Below, one piece after another: positions 15,113-25,375 of a stretch of DNA of 64,000 nucleotides (the first letter of the stretch is position 1; the number at the start of each line of letters is the position of its first letter). The stretch spans positions 1-64,000 of the forward strand of contig JAWKQN010000005.1 of NCBI GenBank assembly GCA_041390125.1, written 5' to 3'. A model generated the notes under the pieces. That model had not been told where the DNA came from and did no database searches. It was given only the letters and a program-made list of their open reading frames with translations. A program made the translations under genes and the position numbers. This DNA comes from Gemmatimonadota bacterium. Its GTDB lineage: Bacteria; Gemmatimonadota; Gemmatimonadetes; Longimicrobiales; Gaopeijiaceae.

Positions 15113-16483
15113 TCAGGGCGCGGGCGGCTCGTTCGACTCGGCGCCGTACTCCTGCAGCTTCCGATAGAGCGTCTTGCGATCGAGGCCCAGGATCTCGGCC
15201 GCGCGCGATTTGTTGCCGCCGGTGATGCGCAGGATCTCGAGCGTGTAGGCGCGCTCCACCTCCGCAAGCGGCAGGTGGCGAGCGCCGGCCTCGTAGATGG
15301 TCGCCCGCAACAGGCTCCCGTCCCGGACCCGATCGGGCAGGGCGTCCGGTCCGATCTCATCGGCCTCCGACAGCGTGGCGGCGCGCTCCACCACGCTCCG
15401 GAGCTCCCGCACGTTGCCGGGCCAGGCATAGCCGGTGAGCACGCCCATCGCGGGAATCGAGAAGCGCCGCGCTGCTCCGGAAGAAGCGGGAAAGCGGGCC
15501 AGGAAGTGCTCGACCAGGGCGGTGATGTCGGCCGGCCGCTCGCGTAGCGGCACGACGTGCAGCGTCAGGCCGTTGAGGCGCCAGTAGAGGTCCTCGCGGA
15601 AGCGCCCGGCGGAGACCTCCTCGTCCAGATCCCGGTTGGTGGCGGCAACCAGCCGCACATCCACGTGTCGCGAGCGGGTGGCACCCACCCGGCGGATCTC
15701 CCCGTCCTCCAGGGCCCGGAGCAGCTTCGGTTGCAGCGCCGGCGGCAGCTCGCCGATCTCGTCCAGGTAGAGGGTCCCGCCGTCGGCCTCCTCGAAGAGC
15801 CCGGTCTTGGCGCGGTCGGCGCCGGTGAACGCGCCCCGCTCGTGACCGAAGAGCTCCGATTCCAGCAGGTTCTCGGGGAGCGTGGCGCAGTTGACCGCCA
15901 CCATGGCCGCGCGACCGGACGCGGCGTGTACGGCCCGCGCCACCAGCTCCTTGCCCGTTCCCGTCTCGCCCGTGATCAGCACCGGCAGCGGGGAACGCGC
16001 CACCTTGCCGATCATCTCCAGCAACGCGCGCGTCGGGCCGCTGCTGCCCACGATCCCGTCGATCGCGCGCGTCCGTGCCCGCGCGGGGGACGCGGCCGTC
16101 TCGCGCCGAAGGCGGCTCTCCTCGAGGGCGCGTTGCACCGAGAGCAACAGCTCGTCGTTCGAGAAGGGCTTGGTCAGGTAGTCGAAGGCGCCTTGCTTGA
16201 CCAGCTCGATCGCGGAGTCGATGGAGCCGAAGGCGGTGATCACGATGACGTTCACATCCGGCCGCTGACGGCGCACCGCCTCCAGGACGTCGCGTCCCGT
16301 GGCGCCCGGCATGCGCAGGTCCGTGATGACGAGGCGCACGTCGGGTCGCTCGAGGTCGTCGATCGCGTCCCGTCCCGAGGGGACAGCCCGGACGCGGTAG
16401 CCGGATTCATCGAGGACTTCCTGGAGGAGGACGCGCAGATCGCGGTCGTCCTCGGCGAGGAGGATGCAGTCACTGGATGGCAT
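15113..16483 (-). CDS. NtrC-family sigma-54-dependent response regulator
   Basis: A 456-residue protein with receiver, AAA+ and Fis-type HTH domains. Receiver: acidic pocket EDD at 11-13, phospho-acceptor D55 in LVITDLRMPG, Lys in YLTKPF. AAA+: Walker A TGETGTGKE (about 171-179), GAFTGA loop intact at 217-222, Walker B GGTLYLDEIGE. HTH: ILRITGGNKSRAAEILGLDRKTLYRKL. An intact GAFTGA means it can contact sigma-54. The ATG overlaps the 3' end of the sensor kinase gene by 14 bp, so the two are translationally coupled and form one two-component system (ZraSR/PilSR/AtoSC-like). Targets are not evident here; the pilin operon at 59.5 kb is one possible candidate. Confidence 0.92.
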   Translation of the reverse strand: MPSSDCILLAEDDRDLRVLLQEVLDESGYRVRAVPSGRDAIDDLERPDVRLVITDLRMPGATGRDVLEAVRRQRPDVNVIVITAFGSIDSAIELVKQGAFDYLTKPFSNDELLLSVQRALEESRLRRETAASPARARTRAIDGIVGSSGPTRALLEMIGKVARSPLPVLITGETGTGKELVARAVHAASGRAAMVAVNCATLPENLLESELFGHERGAFTGADRAKTGLFEEADGGTLYLDEIGELPPALQPKLLRALEDGEIRRVGATRSRHVDVRLVAATNRDLDEEVSAGRFREDLYWRLNGLTLHVVPLRERPADITALVEHFLARFPASSGAARRFSIPAMGVLTGYAWPGNVRELRSVVERAATLSEADEIGPDALPDRVRDGSLLRATIYEAGARHLPLAEVERAYTLEILRITGGNKSRAAEILGLDRKTLYRKLQEYGAESNEPPAP

Positions 16484-17990
16484 GGATCGCGGGTGTGGGG
16501 GCGGGGAGGGCAAGGGTCAGGCAGGTGCCGGGACCGCCGTCGTCGATCAGCTCCAGCACCCCACCATGCTCTTCGATGATCAGCCGCGCCACCGCCAACC
16601 CCAGTCCGGTCCCACCGCCGTCGGCCTTGGTGGTGAAGAAGGGCTCGAACACCTGCGCGCGATGCTCGGGCGCGATTCCCGGGCCGCTGTCCCGCACGTC
16701 CACGCGCACACCGGCATCGTCGAGGCCGACGTCGACCGTGACGGCGCGGGGCCGCGCGCGGTCGGGCTCGCGGCTCATGGCCTGTTGCGCGTTCAACAGC
16801 AGATTGAGCAGCACCTGCTGGAGGGCGTCACGATCGCCGTGGACCACGGCCCGGGGTGCGCCGGTACGGCCGAGCTCGATGCCCTCGGCATCGAACTGCA
16901 TGGAGACGAGCTCCAGCGTCTCATCGATGAGCGGCACCAGGTCCACGGGGCCGGGCCGGCGTTCGCGGGGCCGAGCGAAGTCGAGAAGGCTCCGGACGAT
17001 GCGGGTGATGCGATCGATCTGTTGCACGATGATGGAGAGGTCTCGGGACTCCGCGCCGGCCCGCGCGTGCCGGCGTGCCATCAGGTCCGCGCGCCCGCGG
17101 ATCACGTGCAGCGGTGCACCGATCTCGTGGGCCAACCCGGCGGCGAGCTGGCCGATGATGGCCATCTTCTCCGCCTGTCGGATCTGCCGCTCCAACAGCA
17201 GGCGCTCCTCGGTCCCGCGCAGCAGCTCCGTACGGGCCTGTTCGAGGCCCGCCGCCATCCGGTTCAGCTCGGCCGCGACGCTGGCCAGCTCCGCGATCGC
17301 GGCGTCCGCGTCCACGCGGGTGTCCAACTGCCCGCTCCCCAGCGCCCGGACGCCTTCCGCGAAACGGGCCAGGGGCTCGGACACGAGGCGTCGGACGAGC
17401 CAGAGCAGGGCCAGCGTCAGCGAAGCGAGCAGCACCAGGGTGTTGAGCGCGAAGCGGACGCGGGTGGCCGCCTGCTCCTGGTTCACGAAGGACAGCGGCT
17501 GCAATACCTCGAACGCGCCGACCACGCGCCCGTCCGGATCCTCGATCGCGCGGACCACGGAGTAGACGTCGACATCGTCCTGCGCCCGCTCGAACTCGCC
17601 CGGGCGACCGGAACGAAGCACCTCGCGCACCTGTTCGGGAGTCGCGTAGTCCGTGCTGTCGGCTCCTGCCCCGGGTCCGTACACCGGCCGCCCCTCGAGG
17701 TCGTAGACCACGACGCCGTAGATGCTGGGTTGCAGGGAGATGCGCCGCACGATCGCCGGTACCCCGGCGCGGTCCGGGTCCTGGAAGGCCGCGTCGAGCG
17801 CCAGCCCCAGTGCCGTGGCGTACGCCTGCGTCTCGCGTCGGGCCTCCGCGATGAGCGTGCGCTCGCGTTGCACCAGGGCCCACACCGCGAAGGCGGCCAT
17901 CACGCCGCCGACCAGCAGCAGGAGCGGGAGCAGGAGGCGCGACGCCAACGACGTGCGCGAAGCCACGTGCGCAGGAGCCGTAGGCGCCAT
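16470..17990 (-). CDS. Membrane sensor histidine kinase
   Basis: A 506-residue inner-membrane kinase: TM1 about 17-40, a periplasmic sensor region (about 41-178), TM2 about 180-200, HAMP linker (LVSEPLARFAEGVRALGSG), HisKA with phospho-acceptor H288 in GLAHEIGAPLHVIRGRA, and HATPase with N box LLNLLLNAQQA, G1 VRDSGPGIAP, F box FEPFFTTK and G2 GTGLGLAVARLI. The HAxxG-type box fits NtrB/ZraS-like kinases paired with NtrC regulators. It is the first gene of the pair and overlaps the response regulator gene. Confidence 0.92.
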   Translation of the reverse strand: MAPTAPAHVASRTSLASRLLLPLLLLVGGVMAAFAVWALVQRERTLIAEARRETQAYATALGLALDAAFQDPDRAGVPAIVRRISLQPSIYGVVVYDLEGRPVYGPGAGADSTDYATPEQVREVLRSGRPGEFERAQDDVDVYSVVRAIEDPDGRVVGAFEVLQPLSFVNQEQAATRVRFALNTLVLLASLTLALLWLVRRLVSEPLARFAEGVRALGSGQLDTRVDADAAIAELASVAAELNRMAAGLEQARTELLRGTEERLLLERQIRQAEKMAIIGQLAAGLAHEIGAPLHVIRGRADLMARRHARAGAESRDLSIIVQQIDRITRIVRSLLDFARPRERRPGPVDLVPLIDETLELVSMQFDAEGIELGRTGAPRAVVHGDRDALQQVLLNLLLNAQQAMSREPDRARPRAVTVDVGLDDAGVRVDVRDSGPGIAPEHRAQVFEPFFTTKADGGGTGLGLAVARLIIEEHGGVLELIDDGGPGTCLTLALPAPTPAIHAIQ

Positions 17991-18243
17991 GGAAGTCCGC
18001 GTCAGGAGGAAGCGACCCGCAGTCTAGGGCCACACCCGGGGAGCGGCCAGCGCACATCCGGGGGGCGGCTGCTGGACCCGCGCGCCCGCTACCGGCGCCC
18101 GCCCTGCTTCGGCGCGCGACGACCGCCCCGGTCTCGTGTGGCCGGCCGGGACGGCGAACGGGCCCGGGTGTCGGGACCCGGACCCGTCGTCCAACAGCGA
18201 GTGCCCCGCGAGGGGACGCCCGCCGCTTCCGTAGCGTGTCAGG

Positions 18244-18777
18244 TCAACGGACCACGAACTCGCCGCGACGGTTGCGGGCCCAGGAGCCTTCGCCCTCGCC
18301 GCGCTCCAGGGGCCGCTCCTCTCCGTAGCTGCGGACCTCGAAGCGACCGGCCGTGAGCCCGAAGCTCGTGAAATAGTCCTTGATGGCGTTCGCGCGCCGA
18401 AGACCCAGCGCGAGGTTGTACTCGGTGGAGCCGCGGTCGTCGGCGTGCCCATCGATCTGGAGCCGCACGTCCGGATCCTGACGCAGCACCTGGACCTTCG
18501 CGTCCAGGAGGGCGCGCTGATCCGGCCGGATGACGGCGCGGTCGTAGTCGAAGAACACCATCTCGGTCAGCACCGCGCGTCGGCGGGCAGCCTCGGCGGC
18601 CGCATCGGTCGTGGAGCCCGGGTCCGAACGAACGGCGTTGCGGGCCGGCGCGGGTTGCGACGCCATGACGGCGGGAGCCGGCGCGGCCTCGGCGGGCTTC
18701 TTCCCGCAGGCGCCGGTCGCCAGGCCCAGAGTGATCAGGAGACCGGTGAGGCCGGTCCCACGGAAGCTGCGGTTCAT
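18244..18777 (-). CDS. pal: Peptidoglycan-associated lipoprotein (OmpA-like domain)
   Basis: A 177-residue lipoprotein: signal with lipobox-like LGLATGAC, an Ala/Pro linker, then an OmpA/Pal domain (VFFDYDRAVIRPDQRALLDAKV, RLQIDGHADDRGSTEYNLALGLRRANAIKDYF). The peptidoglycan-binding residues of this fold are recognisable (Asp in GHADDRGS, Arg in LRRANA). Pal tethers the outer membrane to peptidoglycan in the Tol-Pal system, but no tol genes are nearby. Its ATG overlaps the stop of the upstream universal-stress gene (ATGA). Confidence 0.85.
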   Translation of the reverse strand: MNRSFRGTGLTGLLITLGLATGACGKKPAEAAPAPAVMASQPAPARNAVRSDPGSTTDAAAEAARRRAVLTEMVFFDYDRAVIRPDQRALLDAKVQVLRQDPDVRLQIDGHADDRGSTEYNLALGLRRANAIKDYFTSFGLTAGRFEVRSYGEERPLERGEGEGSWARNRRGEFVVR

Positions 18778-19205
18778 CGGGGATCCTCGGTGTCGATAGG
18801 GGTGATGTGCCGATCGGGTTCGATCGTCGTGCTCGGTCTCGGCGGAACCAGCACGACGGGAGCCAACGAACGCAGCGCGAGCTGCGTGGCGGTGCAGCCC
18901 AGCCGGAGCGGCTGGTAGCCGGATTGCCCGTGGGTGCCTGCGACCAGGAAGTAGGCGCGGCGCTCTTCGGCGGCATGGATCAGCTCGACCCAGGGGACGC
19001 CCTCGCGCTCCTCGATGGAAGGCGGGTGATCCCCGAGGCGCTCCAGCCAGGCCCGCCGCCGCGCCGCGGTCCCGCCCGCCGGCAGTCCGTCGCGCCGGCG
19101 CACGTGGACGACATGGACCGACGTCCCGCGCTCGCTGCCCATCCTGCGGGCCACCTCGAACGCGTGCGCGGACGCTTCGGAGAAATCGACACCGACGACG
19201 ATCAC
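18774..19205 (-). CDS. Universal stress protein (UspA family)
   Basis: The Usp fold begins at IVVGVDFSEASAHAFEVA and ends with FLVAGTHGQSGYQPLRLGCTATQLALRSLAPVVLVPPRP. This gives the ATP-binding motif G-2x-G-9x-G(S/T) in modified form (GTHGQSGYQPLRLGCTA). I choose the GTG at 19203-19205 (143 residues) because GAGG lies just upstream and it starts right at the first beta strand; the frame is open further upstream but the extra sequence is low-complexity. A 4-bp overlap with pal indicates coupled translation, an unusual pairing. Confidence 0.78.
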   Translation of the reverse strand: MIVVGVDFSEASAHAFEVARRMGSERGTSVHVVHVRRRDGLPAGGTAARRRAWLERLGDHPPSIEEREGVPWVELIHAAEERRAYFLVAGTHGQSGYQPLRLGCTATQLALRSLAPVVLVPPRPSTTIEPDRHITPIDTEDPR

Positions 19206-19539
19206 GTGGGCCTCGGCAGGGGGGCGCGGCCTGCGCCCGGTTCGGGGCTGCGCAATGCCGGAAGCGTGCCGCGGCGCCTCCGCCCCCGGGCCTGCGCACA
19301 AGATCCACGACTGCAAGGCGTTGAGCGGAGGGGACGCCGTCGCGGACGGGCGCCCGGGCGCCACCGTCCCGCGGTGCGGGGGGGCGGGGCTCCCCGACGG
19401 TGGGGCAGAATGCCACGGCAGACGGGGGGAATGCTGCGCGACCGACCCGGGCGGGGCCCCGGACGCGAAACGGGGTGGGCGCCTGCGCGCCCACCCCGTT
19501 CCCCGCGACCCGAGGGCCGCTCCGGTCACGTCCCGCCGA
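19206..19539. other. 334-bp intergenic region
   Basis: It lies between the usp-pal pair and ahcY, all on the minus strand. It holds the ahcY terminator (19468-19501). The rest is GC-rich with no convincing promoter or small gene. Confidence 0.5.
19468..19501 (-). terminator. Terminator hairpin downstream of ahcY
   Basis: An inverted repeat with arms AACGGGGTGGGCGC and GCGCCCACCCCGTT (a 13-14 bp stem) lies 40 bp past the ahcY stop codon. On the minus strand it is followed by only a short T run (GTTTCGC), so termination may be partly factor-dependent. Confidence 0.72.
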
Positions 19540-21015
<1,476 letters not shown>

Positions 21016-21068
21016 GGGATGTCGGATCCTCGGTCGGGTTCGGGTTGGGTGGTGTGTCGGTGTCGGGT

Positions 21069-22016
21069 TCAGGTCCGGGTCGCCGTGCCCACGAAGAGCA
21101 GCGGCCCGGAGGCGTCGGGGTCGGGCACGAGACCGCGGTGCACGTAGCGCGCGAAGCCCGCGGCGCGGGTCCAGCCCCGCATCCGCTCCTCGCTGAAGCC
21201 GGGCCACAGGTGCCCCATCGTCTGGCGGTACTCCGGGCGGCCGTGCTCGCGCATGTCCACGACCAGCAGGCGCCCGCCCGGGGTGAGCACACGGCGGGCC
21301 TCGGCCAACGCACGCTCGGGCTCCGGCACGTAGTGGAGCACGAGCACGAGCAGGGCCAGATCCACGGAGCCGTCGTCGAGCGGCACGGCTTCCAGCTCGC
21401 CCGCCCGTATTTCGGCGTTCGGCTGGTCGGCCAGCCGCGACCGGGCGGCAGCCAGCATCTCCGCCGACCGGTCCAGCGCGATGACGCGCCGTACGAACGG
21501 CGCCACGGCCTCGGCCAGCGCGCCCGTCCCGGCGCCCAGGTCGGCCACCGTCCAGGCCGGGTCCAACAGCCCCAGCAGGAGGGAGGCCTCGGTGCTGCGC
21601 CCGAAGAGCTGGACCCGGAGCGCGTCCCAGTCGGCCGCCGCGCCCGAGAAGAACTCCTCCGAGCGGCGACGGCGCTCCGCGAGGACGGCGCGCGCCCGCT
21701 CGGCGTCCTCGTCCCGCCAGGGGGCTTCGGCGAGGGAGGACCGCACCACCCGCCACAGGCCACTCTGGTCCTCGGGCAGGTCGGGCGAGAGCTGATAGTG
21801 CCGACTGGTGCCGTCCGCCCGGACGCGGAGCCACCCGTCCGCGGAGAGCACCTTCAGGTGCCGCGAAACGGACGATTGTGGGAGCTGTACCACAGATGTG
21901 AGCTCCGACACCGTGAACTCGCTGCGGTCCAGAAGCACAAGGATCCGCAAGCGATTCTCGTCGTTCAAGGCCTCGAGGCGGGCCAGGATCTCGGGTCGGG
22001 CCGTCAATATATCCAT
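21069..22016 (-). CDS. ArsR-family regulator fused to a SAM-dependent methyltransferase
   Basis: A 315-residue two-domain protein. Residues about 1-95 are a winged helix (RLEALNDENRLRILVLLDRSEFTVSELTSVVQLPQSSVSRHLKVL) without an obvious metal-binding Cys pair. Residues about 140-315 are a class I methyltransferase (VADLGAGTGALAEAVAPFVRRVIALDRSAEML; LLVLVLHYVPEPERALAEARRVLTPGGRLLVVD). Fusions of this type often precede ahcY or metF. A related ArsR protein, SahR, is known to sense S-adenosylhomocysteine in Proteobacteria and control ahcY. By analogy this protein may bind SAM or SAH through the methyltransferase-like domain and repress its own operon; that is inference. An operator-like palindrome overlaps its start codon and -10 box. 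Confidence 0.86.
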   Translation of the reverse strand: MDILTARPEILARLEALNDENRLRILVLLDRSEFTVSELTSVVQLPQSSVSRHLKVLSADGWLRVRADGTSRHYQLSPDLPEDQSGLWRVVRSSLAEAPWRDEDAERARAVLAERRRRSEEFFSGAAADWDALRVQLFGRSTEASLLLGLLDPAWTVADLGAGTGALAEAVAPFVRRVIALDRSAEMLAAARSRLADQPNAEIRAGELEAVPLDDGSVDLALLVLVLHYVPEPERALAEARRVLTPGGRLLVVDMREHGRPEYRQTMGHLWPGFSEERMRGWTRAAGFARYVHRGLVPDPDASGPLLFVGTATRT

Positions 22017-22064
22017 ATTTGCGGATCAAAGGATACACTGATCGTGCCCGGCTGTAAAGCCGGG
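22010..22064 (-). promoter_or_regulatory. Promoter and candidate operator of the arsR-ahcY operon
   Basis: On the minus strand TTTACA (22053-22058), a 17-bp spacer and TATCCT (22030-22035) form a good sigma-70 promoter. The -10 ends 13 nt before the ATG (22014-22016), so the leader would be only about 6 nt. A nested palindrome spans 22010-22035: outer arms TATCC/GGATA and inner arms TTTG/CAAA. It covers both the -10 and the start codon, an ideal position for autorepression. The -35 lies in the loop of a 7-bp hairpin (CCCGGCT/AGCCGGG, 22047-22064). Confidence 0.65.
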
Positions 22065-22162
22065 CGTCCAGCGATGGGCCGGACGTCCTGGGGCCCTCGG
22101 CGACCCCGCGTGCGCCCTCCCCTGCGAAACCCGCGCCGGGCCGCGGCGTACCCGGAGGGACG

Positions 22163-23353
22163 GTGCACCCACCCTTCCGCCCGGACCCCATGCGTCGCTC
22201 CCTGCTGCCCCTGCTCCTGCTCCTGGCGGGAGGATGCGCCGGAGACGGGGTCGGCATCCTGGACGTCGCCCCCGGCGGGGACGCCGCGGCCTTCGCCGCC
22301 CACCTCGAGGCCGCCCTTCCCGGGGAGATGGCCGCGTTCGGCATCCCGGGGATGGCCGTCGCCCTCCTGGAGCACGGGCAGGTCGCGTGGAGTCGGGGCT
22401 TCGGCCTGGCCGATCCCGTGCGCGGGGTGCCGGTCGACCCGTCCGGCACCGTCTTCCAGGTCGCCTCGCTGTCCAAGCCGGTCGTGGCGTGGGCCGTGGC
22501 CCGGCTGGCCGAGGAAGGGCGCCTGGACCTCGACGCCCCGGTCGAGTCCGTGCTGACGCGGTGGCACTTCCCCGAGTCCGACTTCGACGTCTCGGCGGTC
22601 ACGGCGCGCCGCCTCCTCAGCCATACGGCCGGGACGTCCATCCACGGGTACCTGGGCTTCGATCCCGACGTCCCGCTCCCGACCCTCGAAGCGTCCCTGG
22701 ACGGCGCCACGCTGGGCCTCGGCCCCGTGCGGCTGATCGCCGACCCGGGTCGCGGGTGGCGGTATTCGGGAGGGGGCTACACGGTGCTGCAACTCCTGGT
22801 GGAGGAGGTCACGGGCCGCCCCTTCGCGGAGCACATGCGCGACGCCGTGCTCCAGCCGCTCGGCATGACGTCCTCTGCCTTCGACTGGGCCGACGGGCTA
22901 CGTCCCCGCACCGCTGTCCCGCATTCGGTCCGGGACGCGCCGCTCCCCAACTACCTGTACCGGGCCCAGGCGGCCGCCGGACTCTACTCCACGCTGTCGG
23001 ACTACGCCCGCTTCGTGGTGGCCAGCATGGACGGGGCGGGTGGAGGAGGGGTGTTGCCGGGGCCCGTCGCACAGGGGCTCCACGCCCGGGCCGACGCTGC
23101 GGTGGGCTACGGGCTCGGCCACCAACGCTTCACGCTGGCGGACGGCCGCGTCCTCGTGGGGCATGTCGGGCTGAACCGCGGCTGGCGGGCCTTCTGGCTC
23201 ATGGAGCCGGCAGCGGGCTCGGGGATCGTGGTCCTGTCGAACTCGCAGGACGTCTACGACCTGCCCTCGCGCACCATATGCGCGTGGACCCGGGCCGTGC
23301 TCTCCGCGACGATCGTCTTTCCGGTGGGCATCGCCGGCTGCCAGGGACGCTGA
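22163..23353 (+). CDS. Lipoprotein serine hydrolase (beta-lactamase / class C-like family)
   Basis: A 396-residue protein. The GTG at 22163 follows GGAGG by 4 nt and is preferred; the ATG at 22190 (MRRSLLPLL) is the alternative and gives the same lipoprotein signal (LLPLLLLLAGGC). The beta-lactamase fold (PF00144) shows SLSK as the Ser-x-x-Lys nucleophile motif (in FQVASLSKPVVAW), YSG in WRYSGGGYTVLQLLVEEVTG as the Tyr motif, and a third block near VLVGHVGLNRGWR. Members include esterases, D-aminopeptidases and DD-peptidases; resistance to beta-lactams is not implied. It is divergent from the arsR-ahcY operon. Confidence 0.82.
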   Translation: MHPPFRPDPMRRSLLPLLLLLAGGCAGDGVGILDVAPGGDAAAFAAHLEAALPGEMAAFGIPGMAVALLEHGQVAWSRGFGLADPVRGVPVDPSGTVFQVASLSKPVVAWAVARLAEEGRLDLDAPVESVLTRWHFPESDFDVSAVTARRLLSHTAGTSIHGYLGFDPDVPLPTLEASLDGATLGLGPVRLIADPGRGWRYSGGGYTVLQLLVEEVTGRPFAEHMRDAVLQPLGMTSSAFDWADGLRPRTAVPHSVRDAPLPNYLYRAQAAAGLYSTLSDYARFVVASMDGAGGGGVLPGPVAQGLHARADAAVGYGLGHQRFTLADGRVLVGHVGLNRGWRAFWLMEPAAGSGIVVLSNSQDVYDLPSRTICAWTRAVLSATIVFPVGIAGCQGR

Positions 23354-23384
23354 CGTCGCAGGGACCCTGACCTCGGACGCCACC

Positions 23385-23410
23385 GTGCCCCCGGGTGCTC
23401 CGGGGTGCAC
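23385..23410. terminator. Hairpin between convergent genes
   Basis: GTGCCCCCGG and CCGGGGTGCAC pair around a 5-nt loop with one bulge. It lies between the serine hydrolase stop and the convergent udk stop and has no T tract on either strand. Confidence 0.4.
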
Positions 23411-23482
23411 GGCCTGCTCCGGCACGTCTCCGGCAGGCAGGGTCGAGCAGGGGGCGGAGCCGTCAGGCGCTCGGGAGACCCG

Positions 23483-24109
23483 TCACTCCCTCCGCTCGAG
23501 CAGCCAGCGCAGGCGGGCCACGACCATCTCGATGGCGACCTCGTTCTCGCCTCCGGTGGGGATGATCACGTCCGCCCAGCGCTTGCTCGGCTCCACGAAC
23601 TCCAGGTGCATGGGACGCACCGTGTCCAGGTACTGACGGATCACCGACTCCACCGTGCGTCCCCGCTCGGCCACGTCGCGCTCGAGGCGGCGGATGAAGC
23701 GCACGTCCGCGTCCGTGTCCACGAAGATCTTGATGTCGAGCCGCCGTCGGAGCTCGGGCTCGGCGAGCACCAGGATCCCGTCCACGATGACGACGGGGGT
23801 GGGCTCGATGCGTCGCGTGGCACCCGTGCGCGTGTGCGTGGCGAAGTCGTAGATGGGCACGTCGACCCCGTGGCCTCCCCGCAAGGCGTCGACGTGGGCG
23901 AGCAGGAGGGGGAGGTCGAGCGCGTCGGGGTGGTCGAAGTTGACGAGGCTGCGCTCGTCCGGGCTCAGGTGTCCGTAGTCGCGGTAGTAGGCGTCCGCGT
24001 GCACGATGCCCACCCGGCCGGGACCGAGCACGTCCAGGATGCGGCCCACCACCGTGCTCTTGCCCGAGCCGGATCCGCCCGCAGTGCCGATCAGGACGGG
24101 CGCGTTCAC
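23483..24109 (-). CDS. udk: Uridine kinase
   Basis: A 208-residue P-loop kinase phosphorylating uridine/cytidine in pyrimidine salvage. Walker A is GTAGGSGSGKSTVVGRI at the N-terminus. The uridine-binding pattern follows in HADAYYRD, NFDHPDALDLPLLL and PIYDFATHTRT, then VVIVDGILVL and FVDTDADVRFIRRLERDVAERGR (lid region), with the ending FVEPSKRWADVIIPTGGENEVAIEMV. The GTG start overlaps the stop of the upstream adenylate cyclase by 4 bp (GTGA), so translation is coupled. Confidence 0.93.
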   Translation of the reverse strand: MNAPVLIGTAGGSGSGKSTVVGRILDVLGPGRVGIVHADAYYRDYGHLSPDERSLVNFDHPDALDLPLLLAHVDALRGGHGVDVPIYDFATHTRTGATRRIEPTPVVIVDGILVLAEPELRRRLDIKIFVDTDADVRFIRRLERDVAERGRTVESVIRQYLDTVRPMHLEFVEPSKRWADVIIPTGGENEVAIEMVVARLRWLLERRE

Positions 24110-25209
24110 GGCGTGCCGCCGGCCGTGGCGGCGGGTCGCGCCTCATGCAGGGCATAGACCGTCACGGGCTCCGCCTTCCCGCGCAACGCGACCGTCTCGA
24201 TGGGCTCGAACGTGAAGGCATGCGCGCCGCGCACGCCGTCCACGATGGCCTCCGATGCGAGGGCCTCCACGGCCAGGTCCCGGCACCGCTCCTGGATGCG
24301 GGCGGCCGTGTTGAGCACGTCTCCGGTGAAGACGAGGTCCCGCGTCAGCACGCCGATCTCGCCCGCCATCACCACCCCCTGGTGGAAGGCGGCCCGGAAC
24401 GACGGGACGGCGCCGTAGCGGGCCTCGTACTGTGGGGCGCGCGCCGCCAACGTCGCGCGGACGAGCGAGAGACAGGACAGGCAGCGTGCGTCTTCGAGGC
24501 CCTGGCGGTCGCGCCAGCTGACGATCACCTCGTCGCCCACGTACTGGTAGATCTCGCCGCGCGCGCGGGCGATGGGCTCGGCCAGATCGCGATAGGTCTC
24601 CGCCAGGAACTCGTGGTACCGCTCGGGCCCGAGCCGCTCGGCGAGAGGCGTGGATCCGGCGAGGTCGAGGAACAGGAACGTGCGCCGCTCCGGGCGCGGC
24701 CGCTGGTAGCGGCCCAGGACGAAGTGGGTCCAGAAGCCGGGCCCGAGGATGTCGAAGACCTCCACGAGGAAGGACGTCAACGTGGCGACCCCCGTCCAGA
24801 AGAGCAGGTTGCGGACGGTCCAGGGCCCGAAGAACCAGGCGTTGGCGCCCGACAGGGTCGTGGGATCGAGGAGGGGGCGTCCCAGCTCCAGGGAGAAGTA
24901 CCACAGGTTCCCCGTCCAGGTGAGCACCAGGATGACGGTCACGTACGTGAGCGCGTGCGCCGCGACCACCAGCCAGAAGGGCTGCCGGCGCAGCCGCTCC
25001 TTGATGAAGAAGATCACGATCCCGGCCGCGATGGGGCCGCCGACCAGCGCGGCCAGCGGATTCAGGGCCAGGGAGCGTCCGAACGAATAGAAGGACACGT
25101 CCGCCTGGTAGGCCCGATACACCAGCTCGTCGTACAGGGGCTGCACGAGCGACAGCACGGTCCAGAAGGCGGTGATGCCCGCCACCTTGGCGAGCCGCAG
25201 CCGGAACAT
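24106..25209 (-). CDS. Membrane-bound class III adenylate/guanylate cyclase
   Basis: A 367-residue protein starting at the ATG 25207-25209 with GGAG about 10 nt upstream. The first 190 residues hold about five membrane segments (AGITAFWTVLSLVQPLY, LNPLAALVGGPIAAGIVIFFI, FWLVVAAHALTYVTVILVLTW, LLFWTGVATLTSFLVEVFDIL). The class III catalytic domain follows: first metal Asp in FLFLDLAGSTPLAERLG, second in IYQYVGDEVIVSWRD, and GEIGVLTRDLVFTGDVLNTAARIQERC toward the transition-state Asn/Arg. The order of motifs supports an active cyclase; ATP versus GTP cannot be settled by eye. It is coupled to udk by overlap, linking nucleotide salvage and a second messenger. Confidence 0.85.
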   Translation of the reverse strand: MFRLRLAKVAGITAFWTVLSLVQPLYDELVYRAYQADVSFYSFGRSLALNPLAALVGGPIAAGIVIFFIKERLRRQPFWLVVAAHALTYVTVILVLTWTGNLWYFSLELGRPLLDPTTLSGANAWFFGPWTVRNLLFWTGVATLTSFLVEVFDILGPGFWTHFVLGRYQRPRPERRTFLFLDLAGSTPLAERLGPERYHEFLAETYRDLAEPIARARGEIYQYVGDEVIVSWRDRQGLEDARCLSCLSLVRATLAARAPQYEARYGAVPSFRAAFHQGVVMAGEIGVLTRDLVFTGDVLNTAARIQERCRDLAVEALASEAIVDGVRGAHAFTFEPIETVALRGKAEPVTVYALHEARPAATAGGTP

Positions 25210-25375
25210 CAGGTCCGGCTCCGACCGGCGGGACGGGGAGCCCCTCCGACCGGGGAGCCGCACGCGGAGCCAGCGGGGATGTGGACGTGCATGCCGACAG
25301 GGTAGGGGCGCACCGTCCATCCGGACAGGCACGGCTCCGGTCCCGGCCGCGACCCGGAGCGCAGACGGCCGCCCC

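Noticed and set aside
17991..18243. Possible small gene between the sensor kinase and pal
   Set aside because: Frames here are low-complexity and lack a ribosome-binding site; treated as spacer.
21016..21068. SAH riboswitch upstream of ahcY
   Set aside because: Only 53 bp, no matching conserved core; the ArsR-type regulator is a better explanation.
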